A DNA stretch of 43,605 bases from Bacteroidales bacterium UBA1756 (GTDB lineage: Bacteria > Bacteroidota > Bacteroidia > Bacteroidales > WCHB1-69), in the NCBI GenBank assembly GCA_002314795.1, contig DCHI01000026.1:354-43958 (forward strand), in the 5' to 3' direction. This document shows, one piece after another, positions 1 to 7,881 of the stretch. The translations under genes were made by a program, and so were the position numbers. Below the pieces are notes generated by a model. It ran no database searches and was not told the DNA's origin. It saw only the letters and a program-made list of their open reading frames with translations. Position 1 is the stretch's first letter. The number at the start of each line of letters is the position of its first letter.

Positions 1-286
1 GTCTGTACGTTTGAAAGCCCGACGGCGACCAGCGGAGCCGGAACGCCCAAAATAATTGAGAATTAAGAATTGGGAAGTCACCCCTTTATCCCCTCCTTAA
101 AAAAGGAGGGGAATGTTCAGCGAAGATAGTTCTTATTGTATATTATTTTTGTTTGTAAAAGATAAGTATTTGATAATAAGTATGATATGAAATAATAACG
201 GGATAATCCCCTCCTATTCTACCTTTTTATTGCATCAGTAGTTTCTATTATCTATTAACTTGGACGGAATGCGGGGCCGTTCAGTC
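1..286. other. Intergenic stretch at window edge
   Basis: No supported gene. The first ~65 bases are GC-richer than what follows and have short open frames ending in stops near 50-66 on the plus strand, so they could be the tail of a coding region that starts outside the window, but nothing is recognisable. The rest is AT-rich and contains one clear inverted repeat, listed separately. Confidence 0.4.
90..111. repeat. Perfect 9-bp inverted repeat (hairpin)
   Basis: CCCCTCCTT (90-98) is followed by AAAA and AAGGAGGGG (103-111), a perfect 9-bp stem with a 4-base loop. It lies 176 bases beyond the wecB stop and has no U-tract on the minus strand, so a role as the terminator of the polysaccharide operon is possible but not shown. 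It may instead be a dispersed palindromic repeat. Confidence 0.55.
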
Positions 287-1354
287 CTACCGCATCAATT
301 CCGATACGATGAAATCACCGGCGGCACCATCTCCGTACAACGGGACGGAATAGTCCAATGAACTAACCATCATTTCCTGAACAGACGTCAAGATGCTGGT
401 TTCAGACGTACCCGCCAGCCGGTTATAACCGCCCTCGACCAATTCCACCCACTCGGTTTCGTTGCGCAAGGTCACGCAGGGACGTTGAAAAAAGAAGGCC
501 TCTTTTTGCACGCCACCACTGTCTGTCATCACCAACGAGCAGTTCTGTAACAACCAGATCATTTCGAAGTAGCCGACCGGTTCAATGAAACGGATGGGGG
601 AACTCGAAAAGTCGTAGCCGAGTGCGTCCAATTTCCCCTTGGTGCGGGGATGAAGCGGAAGTACGACAGCCGTTATTTCACGCGCCACCGTTTCCAAAGC
701 CGAAACAATGGATTTCAAGATGGCCGGATCGTCGGTGTTTTCGGCACGATGGAGCGTGCACAAGACGAACTTTTCCGGCAATTCCGCCTTCGGACGACAA
801 GCGCTCGCCGCATAGAAACGAGCGGCGTCATACATCACGTCACCGGTTCTGACAACGGTGGCATCAATATGGTCAAAACCTTCCCTTTTCAAATTGTTGA
901 TAGCGGTTTGTGTGGGACAGAACAAAATATCGCTGATTCGGTCCGTCAGAATGCGGTTGACCTCCTCGGGCATTCGCATATTGAAAGAACGGAGTCCGGC
1001 CTCCACGTGCGCCAGACGCAGGTTCAGTTTGCGGGCAGCCAACGCACCCGCCAACGTTGAATCGGTATCACCATAAACGAGAACCATCTCCGGACGTTCG
1101 TCAAGCATCACGCTTTCAATCTGTTCCATCATCCGCCCCGTCATTGCGCCGTGCGGAAGCCCGCAAACGCCCAAGTTGTACTTGGGTTTCGGGATGCTCA
1201 TTTCCTCGAAAAAGATATCGGACATATTGCCATCATAATGCTGGCCCGTATGCACGATGACCTCCTCGACGCGCCCGTCACGAGCGAAGGCGCGACTTAC
1301 GACAGCGGCCTTCACAAACTGAGGACGCGCTCCGATAATTGTCAAACATTTCAT
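287..1354 (-). CDS. wecB: UDP-N-acetylglucosamine 2-epimerase (non-hydrolysing)
   Basis: Predicted to interconvert UDP-GlcNAc and UDP-ManNAc in the cytoplasm, supplying ManNAc-type sugars for surface polysaccharide. The 355-residue protein has the usual family length and hallmark motifs in order: GARPQF near the N-terminus, HTGQHYD, VYGDTDSTLAGALAA, HVEAGLRS, MPEEVNRILTD, TLHRAENTD, PLHPRTK and TDSGGVQKEA close to the C-terminus. The start at 1354 is chosen because the family begins MKCLTIIGARPQF and because the ATG follows the upstream glycosyltransferase stop after one base. A longer in-frame extension would overlap that gene. It is the last gene of the polysaccharide run, so it is probably translationally coupled to its neighbour. 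Identification is secure. The sugar actually used by the cluster is inferred. Confidence 0.95.
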   Translation of the reverse strand: MKCLTIIGARPQFVKAAVVSRAFARDGRVEEVIVHTGQHYDGNMSDIFFEEMSIPKPKYNLGVCGLPHGAMTGRMMEQIESVMLDERPEMVLVYGDTDSTLAGALAARKLNLRLAHVEAGLRSFNMRMPEEVNRILTDRISDILFCPTQTAINNLKREGFDHIDATVVRTGDVMYDAARFYAASACRPKAELPEKFVLCTLHRAENTDDPAILKSIVSALETVAREITAVVLPLHPRTKGKLDALGYDFSSSPIRFIEPVGYFEMIWLLQNCSLVMTDSGGVQKEAFFFQRPCVTLRNETEWVELVEGGYNRLAGTSETSILTSVQEMMVSSLDYSVPLYGDGAAGDFIVSELMR

Positions 1355-1355
1355 A

Positions 1356-2366
1356 TTACCGACTCGATTTTTCATAAAATGGCTTCTTTTTGCATACCAA
1401 GAAATCCCAAACACCTATCCAATAACCACTTCCATAACTGATATGCAAGACTAAAAAAGCCCATACAACAGCAAAAGTGTCACGAAGAGAACCTTTGAAT
1501 TTGGATGCAAAAGATAAAGCAGCCAACAGATAGCACAGCAGAACAACTCCATAAATTGCTGCAATCCAACGTACTAAAACAGAAAGCAGAAGTCCCACAA
1601 CCAAAAAAGCAACAAAAAAGAAAGGAACCAACTGACGAACCGTGGTAATCATTTTATGCTTTTGATTGACAAACACTTTCCAGTATCCATATTGAAAATA
1701 TTGTCTAAAAAGCTTTTGGTAAGAAGAACGAACAACATAATAGGAACGGATAGACGGATCCAAAAGGATTTTATATCCCGCTTTTTTCAGACGGAAATTA
1801 AATTCATCATCTTGGTTTCTTGTCAGCGATTCATCAAAATAGCCCACTTTTTCAAAAACTTCCCGCTTGTAACTTCCGAAGGCGACGGTATCTACAAAGC
1901 CCGCCTTGCTTCCCGTACGAAAATAGGCATTTCCCACGCCAAAAGATTGTGACATAGCAAAACCGATGATTTTGGAAAGGTGATTTTCATAACTGTTCTC
2001 CAATAATCCACCGGCGCAGCCCACCTCTTCAGACGAAAAAAGTGCCTCACAATTTCTGTCAATAAAGTCAGGAGCCACCGTACTGTGAGCGCCAAGAATG
2101 ATAGAAACGTCACTTTGCACCTCCTTGATTCCAAGGTTGAGCGCGTACGGAGTCGTGCGGTGCTCATTCTTTAGCAACTTAATGTATGGAAATCTCTCCG
2201 AATACTCTAAAACGATGTTGGGCGTTTCATCGCTGCTCATTCCATCACATACACAAATCGTTAGCAAATCCTTTGGGTACGAAGTAGCAATCAAAGAATC
2301 CAAACAAGCTCCAATGTACGCGGCCTCGTCACGGCACGGAATTACAACATTAACTGTTTTCATCAT
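1356..2366 (-). CDS. Family 2 glycosyltransferase with C-terminal membrane segments
   Basis: Predicted inverting glycosyltransferase (GT2, GT-A fold) that adds a sugar to a lipid-linked or growing surface glycan at the cytoplasmic face. The N-terminus VVIPCRDEAAYIGACLDSL is the nucleotide-sugar binding start of the family. A downstream TRNQDDEFNFRLKKAGY segment resembles the acceptor-side (E/Q)DxxxxxR motif. Hydrophobic stretches in the last ~100 residues (VPFFFVAFLVVGLLLSVLV and following) look like two to three membrane helices, as in ExoA-like enzymes. GTG at 2369, ATG at 2366 and ATG at 2363 are all possible starts; 2366 is a compromise. The stop is one base before wecB. Upstream is the 73-bp repeat and ATPase remnant, which separate it from the next glycosyltransferase. 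Acceptor and donor are unknown. Confidence 0.85.
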   Translation of the reverse strand: MMKTVNVVIPCRDEAAYIGACLDSLIATSYPKDLLTICVCDGMSSDETPNIVLEYSERFPYIKLLKNEHRTTPYALNLGIKEVQSDVSIILGAHSTVAPDFIDRNCEALFSSEEVGCAGGLLENSYENHLSKIIGFAMSQSFGVGNAYFRTGSKAGFVDTVAFGSYKREVFEKVGYFDESLTRNQDDEFNFRLKKAGYKILLDPSIRSYYVVRSSYQKLFRQYFQYGYWKVFVNQKHKMITTVRQLVPFFFVAFLVVGLLLSVLVRWIAAIYGVVLLCYLLAALSFASKFKGSLRDTFAVVWAFLVLHISYGSGYWIGVWDFLVCKKKPFYEKSSR

Positions 2367-2389
2367 CACTTCTATTAATACCTATTTTA

Positions 2390-2462
2390 TTTCTTTTATT
2401 CGTTCATAAATCCCGATGAATTTTTCTCGGTTCGCCGCTTTCGTGGCATTCTTGTTGACAAT
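2390..2462. repeat. 73-bp perfect direct repeat, copy 1
   Basis: Identical over 73 bases to 3049-3121. On the minus strand this sequence encodes the last ~23 codons of the glycosyltransferase at 3044-4078. Here it is an orphan second copy with no gene attached. Together the copies bracket a ~586-bp insert (2463-3048) that holds the truncated DUF4143 ATPase gene. Confidence 0.95.
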
Positions 2463-2480
2463 CATTTTTACAATAAAAAA

Positions 2481-2873
2481 TCAAAAAAGCTCGCCCGACC
2501 ATAACAGATGAAGAAAATCGTGAATATAATAAAGTTCAATGTCATCGATTTTTCGGGTGAATTTATCCAATGAAACGGTGAGCAGACGGAAATGAGGATG
2601 CTCTTCCTTAAATGCTTTCAGATTTTTAATGTGCTTATTTTGAATATCTTCAGTGGATTTTATTTCAATAGCGAGTCGGTCTCCCACAATAGCATCCACC
2701 TCCAAACCGGTATTGGTGCGCCAGTATGACAATTTTTCTTCCTTGCGGTTGTAACGGATGTACGCCATCAATTCCTGCATTACAAAGTGCTCAAAGGCGT
2801 GGCCATATTCGGGTGTGCCTCTGACGACTTCCTTTCGATGCATTAAATAGTTAACTAAGCCAATGTCAAACAA
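2481..2873 (-). pseudogene. C-terminal remnant of AAA ATPase with DUF4143 domain
   Basis: The 130 codons match only the C-terminal half of the Bacteroidota ATP-binding protein family that carries an N-terminal AAA domain and a C-terminal DUF4143 domain. The remnant contains the usual FDIGLVNYLM opening, the RGTPEYGHAFEHFVMQEL helix and a nuclease-like LSYWRTNTGLEVDAIV...LAIEIKST segment. The ~250-residue ATPase part with Walker A and B is absent. A TAA lies directly upstream in frame and the only nearby start is a TTG, so I regard it as an inactivated gene. Its normal-looking promoter and structured leader are still present just upstream, which suggests an internal deletion joined leader to C-terminus. 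It lies inside the insert bounded by the 73-bp repeats. Confidence 0.75.
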
Positions 2874-2925
2874 TTACTCTTTGATACACAATAAATTATA
2901 TTTATTTTAAAGAAAGTTACTTACA

Positions 2926-2987
2926 GATTTACATTACAAATCGGAAGTACAACTTCCTTTTTACATTGAAAATCGGCTGCAAAAGTA
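2926..2987 (-). promoter_or_regulatory. Promoter and palindromic leader of the ATPase remnant
   Basis: On the minus strand TACTTTTG (2980-2987) fits the Bacteroidota -7 box TAnnTTTG. Immediately downstream are two 17-bp near-repeats (2958-2974 and 2926-2942, 13 of 17 identical, core TTTACATT) that bracket a palindrome GGAAGT-N3-ACTTCC (2943-2957). The arrangement looks like an operator or a structured leader. Its function is inferred only. Confidence 0.55.
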
Positions 2988-3043
2988 CAATTATTTTATA
3001 AAAAACTCTTTGCAATCTCACAAATAATACTACAGGATTATCC

Positions 3044-4078
3044 TCATTTTTCTTTTATTCGTTCATAAATCCCGATGAATTTTTCTCGGTTCGCCGCTTT
3101 CGTGGCATTCTTGTTGACAATTTCCCGATTCATCTCGCGGGCAGTCGTTTCAGAAACAGACAAGGCATCGGAGATGAAATCGCTTTCTATATCACTAACA
3201 ATCAGTCCGTTGATACCATCCTGAATCCATTCCCGATTAGCGGGAAGGTCTGAAACGACAGGAATGCAACCGGCACTCATTGCCTCCAACAGACTGATGG
3301 CCGTCGCGTCGCTTTCGGGAATGGAAATCCAAAATTTGGCAATGGAGTAGTAATACGCATTTTGAGCTTTTTCCACCCAACCGACAAATTGCACCTTTTC
3401 ATCAATTTTTAAATCGTGAGCCAACTTTTTCAGATTTTCCGTCTCGCTGCCGATGGCCGCTACTACCAGTTTCCAGTCCGAATGATTTTGTAAGAACTTA
3501 CTGAAAGCCAATAATATAGAATCATTTCGGTATAATTTCTCGTGCAGACGGTTCGTATAGATGACGTTCTGTTTTTGAGCACTTGTTTCTGGAACATCAA
3601 TGCCGAAGTTGGCAATGGTAATGTCCAATTTTTTGCCCGCTACCAATTCCATTTCTCGTGCCATATAGGTCGAATCGGACGTGAGAAATGTCGCTTTTCT
3701 CAACACGAAACGCACAATCTGACGGAACAGCCAATTTTGCTTCGGAATCAGCAGAATGTCACTTCCCCAAGCGGTGGCAACCATCGGTATTTTGGAAGAA
3801 AGATTGCACAAAGCAGCAAAAAACAGCGCTTTATTGATTTGCTGACCGTGAATGACATTCGGACGAAAGTCGCGGATGATGCGGCGCGTTTCGCAAAGGG
3901 CTTTCCACATTTTTTGCGGACGGGGGGAATAGTCCAAAACCTTGAGCGGCAACTTTTCACAAGGCCCCGAAGCAGTGTCCACTACGACTAAAATTTCTGA
4001 AAAATAATCTTTGATAAGATTATAAAAATTATAGGTATGAATGGAATTATTTCCAAAAAGCAGCAACTTTTCCTTCAT
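3044..4078 (-). CDS. Family 4 glycosyltransferase
   Basis: Predicted retaining glycosyltransferase (GT4, GT-B fold) acting in surface glycan assembly. The 344-residue protein opens MKEKLLLFGNNSIHTYNFYN, has HGQQINKALFFAALC and AWGSDIL in the N-terminal domain, and VGWVEKAQNAYYYSIAKFW plus IPESDATAISLLEAMSAGC in the C-terminal domain. That last segment carries the E-x7-E type motif (ESDATAISLLE) typical of the family. The start at 4078 overlaps the upstream gene's stop by one base (TAATGA), which marks translational coupling. A longer N-terminal extension is only reading into the neighbour. Its last 23 codons are duplicated as the 73-bp direct repeat, so the gene borders an insertion scar but is itself intact. 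Sugar specificity is unknown. Confidence 0.88.
   Translation of the reverse strand: MKEKLLLFGNNSIHTYNFYNLIKDYFSEILVVVDTASGPCEKLPLKVLDYSPRPQKMWKALCETRRIIRDFRPNVIHGQQINKALFFAALCNLSSKIPMVATAWGSDILLIPKQNWLFRQIVRFVLRKATFLTSDSTYMAREMELVAGKKLDITIANFGIDVPETSAQKQNVIYTNRLHEKLYRNDSILLAFSKFLQNHSDWKLVVAAIGSETENLKKLAHDLKIDEKVQFVGWVEKAQNAYYYSIAKFWISIPESDATAISLLEAMSAGCIPVVSDLPANREWIQDGINGLIVSDIESDFISDALSVSETTAREMNREIVNKNATKAANREKFIGIYERIKEK
3049..3121. repeat. 73-bp perfect direct repeat, copy 2 (inside glycosyltransferase 3' end)
   Basis: Identical to 2390-2462. This copy is the genuine 3' end of the glycosyltransferase gene at 3044-4078 and supplies its last residues and stop region. Confidence 0.95.
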
Positions 4079-5190
4079 TATTGAGCGTTTTGTAACAACT
4101 TTGAATAAATGGCCGTCATCGTGTCCACGTTCTTTTCCCAATCATAAAGGGAAAGAGCTCGTTGCCGTCCATTGGCGCCCATCTCCGAACGCAAACTGCG
4201 GTGGTCGATAAAACGCTGGATGGCTTCGGACGCGGCTTTCGGATTCTGTTTGGGAACGATGAAGCCGGTTTTTCCGCCCTCTATCACCTCCTTGAATCCA
4301 TCGGCGTCGGAAGCGACAACCGGGCAGCCGCAAGCCATCGCTTCGACGGCAACCACACCGAAACTCTCTTTCAATGAGAGGTTTACAGCAACATCAAACC
4401 GGTTGTAATAAGTCGGCAATTCCTCATTGGGAACCTTTCCGACAAAAGTCACGCGGTCGCGCAAGTCCAAATCGGAAACCAACTGCTCCAAGGCCGCCTT
4501 CTGAGAACCCACGCCCACAATTTGCAAAACCAACGGAACTTCCGGATTGTTGTCAACGGTGATTTTAAACGCATTAATCAGTGTATCAATCCCATAGATT
4601 GGCTCTAACGATTTCACCGTCCCCACGACGAAGGGTTCCTGTTCGTTCCTTTCTGAAACATTCGGAGCAAAGCGGTGAACATCAACACCAAAAGGCGTGA
4701 TTAAGATTTCTTTGGACGTATATTTGGCCGTTTCTCGTGCCATAGCCGCACTGGTAGATAGGATGCAGTCGGTGCGGCGCAGTTTGTACTTCAGCGAAAG
4801 CTGGGATAATCTTGACAACGTTTTTTCTCCGTAAACATCGCTCCCCCAGACAGATAAGACGAGAGGATGAAAACCGGACGCCACGCCCAACGAGCCATAA
4901 TCCACCACATAATGCGCGTGCATTAAATCGGGTTGGAAACTTTTCACCAGCTGTTTGACTTGCTTCACCACACTGAAAAACTCCATTCGTTGCATCAACG
5001 CGTGAAAAAAAGAGTCGGTCACATAGCGATAGTGATAATGCACCAATTTCACATTTTTCAATGGGGAATAGAACGGGTCATCGTCGGTGTTCAAACTGAA
5101 AAGACAGATGTCGTACCCCCTTTCCGACAACGACTTAACCCACCTTTTGGTGTGAATACTTGCAGCATTGGACAACATCAGTATTTTCAT
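4078..5190 (-). CDS. Family 4 glycosyltransferase
   Basis: GT4 family enzyme of 370 residues, typical length. The N-terminal domain starts MKILMLSNAASIHTKRW and contains HAHYVVDYGSLGVASG and SVWGSDVYGE. The C-terminal GT1-like domain runs from about residue 190 with VGTVKSLEPIYGIDTLI, FVGKVPNEELPTYYNRFDV and the nucleotide-sugar binding SLKESFGVVAVEAMACGCP, followed by GFIVPKQNPKAASEAI. It probably transfers an activated sugar to the lipid-linked repeat unit at the inner face of the cytoplasmic membrane. It overlaps the next glycosyltransferase by one base and is 10 bases from the previous gene, so it lies within one operon. Substrate cannot be read from sequence. Confidence 0.9.
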   Translation of the reverse strand: MKILMLSNAASIHTKRWVKSLSERGYDICLFSLNTDDDPFYSPLKNVKLVHYHYRYVTDSFFHALMQRMEFFSVVKQVKQLVKSFQPDLMHAHYVVDYGSLGVASGFHPLVLSVWGSDVYGEKTLSRLSQLSLKYKLRRTDCILSTSAAMARETAKYTSKEILITPFGVDVHRFAPNVSERNEQEPFVVGTVKSLEPIYGIDTLINAFKITVDNNPEVPLVLQIVGVGSQKAALEQLVSDLDLRDRVTFVGKVPNEELPTYYNRFDVAVNLSLKESFGVVAVEAMACGCPVVASDADGFKEVIEGGKTGFIVPKQNPKAASEAIQRFIDHRSLRSEMGANGRQRALSLYDWEKNVDTMTAIYSKLLQNAQ

Positions 5191-5200
5191 CTTTTCAGAA

Positions 5201-6439
5201 TTAAAGGTGGTAAAATTCGTTGATTATCTGCTCATTCAAACGCATTACTTGTTCGCGGCGATGATGTTGTTTTATCACCTCCTCATTCATCACCCAAACA
5301 TCGCCATTTTTCCAATGCTGATACAGCGTTTCAATGCCTTTTTTAATTGATGTAATATTGTCAAAATCAGCAATATAACCAGCATTGCATTCTTGGATGA
5401 GTTCGGCGGCGACATCTTCCGGATCTACTACTGCAAGAATGGGTTTGTGGAGGCCCAAGTATTCAAACAGTTTACCGGAATAGACTCCTTTTCGTTCTGT
5501 TTTCGGTAAAATCAGCAGAAGGCCATCCGAGGTTCTCATCCGCTCAATCGCGTCGGAATGCGGAATACGGGCAAAAGTCTCTACCACGCCCGAAAGCTCG
5601 CGAGGAACCACGACCGTATGTCCAACGCCTATAAGGTCAACTTTGACTTTCGCTTCCGGATTATCGGCCAAGAAAAGCTGCAACCCACTGAAAAACGTGT
5701 CGGGCTTGATTTTACCATAAAATGTTCCTACAAAAGAGAGTGTAAATCTTTCATTTTCAGAATCATCATCCTTTATTTCAAAATCATAACCATTACGAAT
5801 TTCTAAAAAAGCAGGTTTTGGAGAAGGAATCTTGTTCTGAAAATCTTCTAAGATGGGTTTGGAAACCGTGGTGAGCATATCGGCACACGACAGCATCTGA
5901 AGTTCGGCATCGGCATATAGCTTACGCAAACTCCTTATCACGGAAGGATTTGAGGAGATTTCGTCACGGCAGTCGGCCACCCAATGGAACTGAAATCCGC
6001 GCTTTTTCAAGGCGATGGCTACCAAATGCGGTTCGATGGGTTCGTAACTGGTAATCACCGTGGTTGTTTCTCCGTACTTTTTCAGCAGTTGTGCCACTTT
6101 TTCCTCCGCACGTTTCTGCCAATCACGGAACTCCCTTTTTACAAAAAGCGAGAGGATGATGTTATACAAGGCCTTCATTTTATGAAAAACGTACGGAACG
6201 GGCTTGTCAAATCTTGCCCGACGAAACAGCACGTTATTCGGCAAACGATGTACAGTAACTCCCGCCAAATCAACATCTTTCTCTAATTTTTCATCGCAAG
6301 ACAACGTAACGACATCTACATCAAACACCGTTTTGTCGATATATTTTGCAAAAGCCAGCATACGGTTAACGGCCACGGAATGCCGCGGCGGATACCACGT
6401 GGTTACCAAAATCAGATGATGTTTTTCAGAAATATTCAT
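5201..6439 (-). CDS. Glycosyltransferase, GT4-like
   Basis: Protein of 412 residues with GT-B architecture. The N-terminal part has VTTWYPPRHSVAVNRMLAFA and VTSYEPIEPHLVAIALKKRG-like strands. The C-terminal part has LSFVGTFYGKIKPDTFFSGL and GKLFEYLGLHKPILAVVDPE, the diphosphate-binding region in its divergent form (GKLFEYL). It belongs to the broad GT4 group common in O-antigen and capsule clusters. The start overlaps the 3' end of the Wzx gene by four bases, pointing to coupling. The classic E-x7-E motif is weak, so donor use is uncertain. Confidence 0.82.
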   Translation of the reverse strand: MNISEKHHLILVTTWYPPRHSVAVNRMLAFAKYIDKTVFDVDVVTLSCDEKLEKDVDLAGVTVHRLPNNVLFRRARFDKPVPYVFHKMKALYNIILSLFVKREFRDWQKRAEEKVAQLLKKYGETTTVITSYEPIEPHLVAIALKKRGFQFHWVADCRDEISSNPSVIRSLRKLYADAELQMLSCADMLTTVSKPILEDFQNKIPSPKPAFLEIRNGYDFEIKDDDSENERFTLSFVGTFYGKIKPDTFFSGLQLFLADNPEAKVKVDLIGVGHTVVVPRELSGVVETFARIPHSDAIERMRTSDGLLLILPKTERKGVYSGKLFEYLGLHKPILAVVDPEDVAAELIQECNAGYIADFDNITSIKKGIETLYQHWKNGDVWVMNEEVIKQHHRREQVMRLNEQIINEFYHL

Positions 6440-7881
6440 CGTGACAATACCATTTTCTTTAAATCAATCAAAAACTTGCGGTCGGTCAGCCAGTACAACA
6501 GAATGACGAGAACGCCAAAGAGAGCGGCATCACCCATTTGGAAATAGAGATTGTTGGAAATGCGAGCTAAGAACCAAACGGGAACGGCTGCGACCAACGC
6601 CACCGCAAAAGCCAATGAGCACGATTTTACGTAGTCTTTCAATTTGATGAAGGAGAGCGGATAGACCATCATCCGCCAATAAAGGAAGAGGAAGCAGAAA
6701 GCGATGGCGGTTTGCGAGAATGCGACGGCGTAGATGCTGAATTGTCCCGCAATCAAAATGACGAGCGTCATAATCACAATGCGGACGATGGTCCAGAAGA
6801 AGCCCAGGTCGGTTCTTCCTTTGGCCACCATCAAAATACCGGCGGGGTTGCCGACGGAGTTGAACATTCCCCAAAACGAAAGGATTTTCAGGAAGATGGC
6901 CACGCCCATCTTTTCACTGCCGTACAACAAATAGACCAACGGGTCGGCAAAGAGGAAGAATCCGAAAAAGATTGGGAAATTGAAAAGGGAAAGGATTTTC
7001 AACACTTTCAGATAATTCTCCTGAATCATTGGCAAATCATTCTGGAATTTGGCGAAAGCAGGCGTCGCCACGTTGGTAATGATGGGATTGATAATCTGTA
7101 TCGGCTTCATTACCAATTCTTTTGCCAAATTATAGAGACCTAAAAGTTCCATTCCGAAAAAACGCCCGATGAGGAAAACGTCCATTTTGTTGGAAAGATA
7201 ATCCAATACTTGAGAGCCCACTTGATAGCCACCAATTTTCAGTAAATCAATGATTTCTTTAAAATTGAAATAGAAGGATATGGGAAATTTTCTAATTCCT
7301 GAAAAGAAGTAAATTCCTTGAGTAATAATAGATTGAATCAAATAACCATACACCAAACTATAGACGCCAAAGTTATTCAAGGCCAGCACCACCGTAAGAA
7401 TGGTGCCTATGGCCAAGGCACTCATATCAACGAGCGCGATGAATTTAAACTCTAACTCTTTCGTTTTGAAAGTGTAAAACATTTTTCCGAACGTATTGAT
7501 AATGAGCTGCAAACCCATTAACGGAATCACCGAAAGGAGAATTTTTTCGCCATAAAACGAGGCAAAGAGCGGTGATGTTGCGGCCAATATTCCATAAAGG
7601 AGCACACTCAGAATCAGGTTGATCCAAAAAACGGAGGAGTACTGTTTTCTCGTAATTTCCTGTTTGTGAATCAGACCCACCGCAAACCCCAAGTCGGCAA
7701 AAATTTCGGTAAAGCCCAACACCATCAGCACGATGGCGATAATACCGAAATCGTGCTTGGAAAGGAGACGGGCTAAAATCACGAGTTTCAGAATCTGTAT
7801 CGAGGAATTGGCAATTTTCGACACAGTCATCCATTTGGCTCCGGAAATCGTTTTCTCCCTCAACTGCATACGGACGGACAT
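6436..7881 (-). CDS. wzx: Polysaccharide flippase, Wzx/PST (MOP superfamily)
   Basis: Predicted integral membrane flippase that moves the undecaprenyl-linked repeat unit across the inner membrane. The 481 residues hold roughly 12-14 hydrophobic helices. The N-terminus REKTISGAKWMTVSKI matches the conserved opening of PST-type transporters, followed by VILARLLSKHDFGIIAIVLM and FADLGFAVGLIHKQEI. The start at 7881 lies 22 bases inside the upstream polymerase gene. A second in-frame ATG is at 7869 (MQLREK). With the Wzy- and Wzz-like genes just upstream, it completes a Wzx/Wzy-dependent assembly set. The gene symbol is functional shorthand, since sequence conservation in this family is low. Confidence 0.85.
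   Translation of the reverse strand: MSVRMQLREKTISGAKWMTVSKIANSSIQILKLVILARLLSKHDFGIIAIVLMVLGFTEIFADLGFAVGLIHKQEITRKQYSSVFWINLILSVLLYGILAATSPLFASFYGEKILLSVIPLMGLQLIINTFGKMFYTFKTKELEFKFIALVDMSALAIGTILTVVLALNNFGVYSLVYGYLIQSIITQGIYFFSGIRKFPISFYFNFKEIIDLLKIGGYQVGSQVLDYLSNKMDVFLIGRFFGMELLGLYNLAKELVMKPIQIINPIITNVATPAFAKFQNDLPMIQENYLKVLKILSLFNFPIFFGFFLFADPLVYLLYGSEKMGVAIFLKILSFWGMFNSVGNPAGILMVAKGRTDLGFFWTIVRIVIMTLVILIAGQFSIYAVAFSQTAIAFCFLFLYWRMMVYPLSFIKLKDYVKSCSLAFAVALVAAVPVWFLARISNNLYFQMGDAALFGVLVILLYWLTDRKFLIDLKKMVLSR

Noticed and set aside
1..66. C-terminal end of a gene from outside the window
   Set aside because: Two plus-strand frames stay open from base 1 for under 70 bases, but neither has a recognisable motif, so it was not annotated as a gene.
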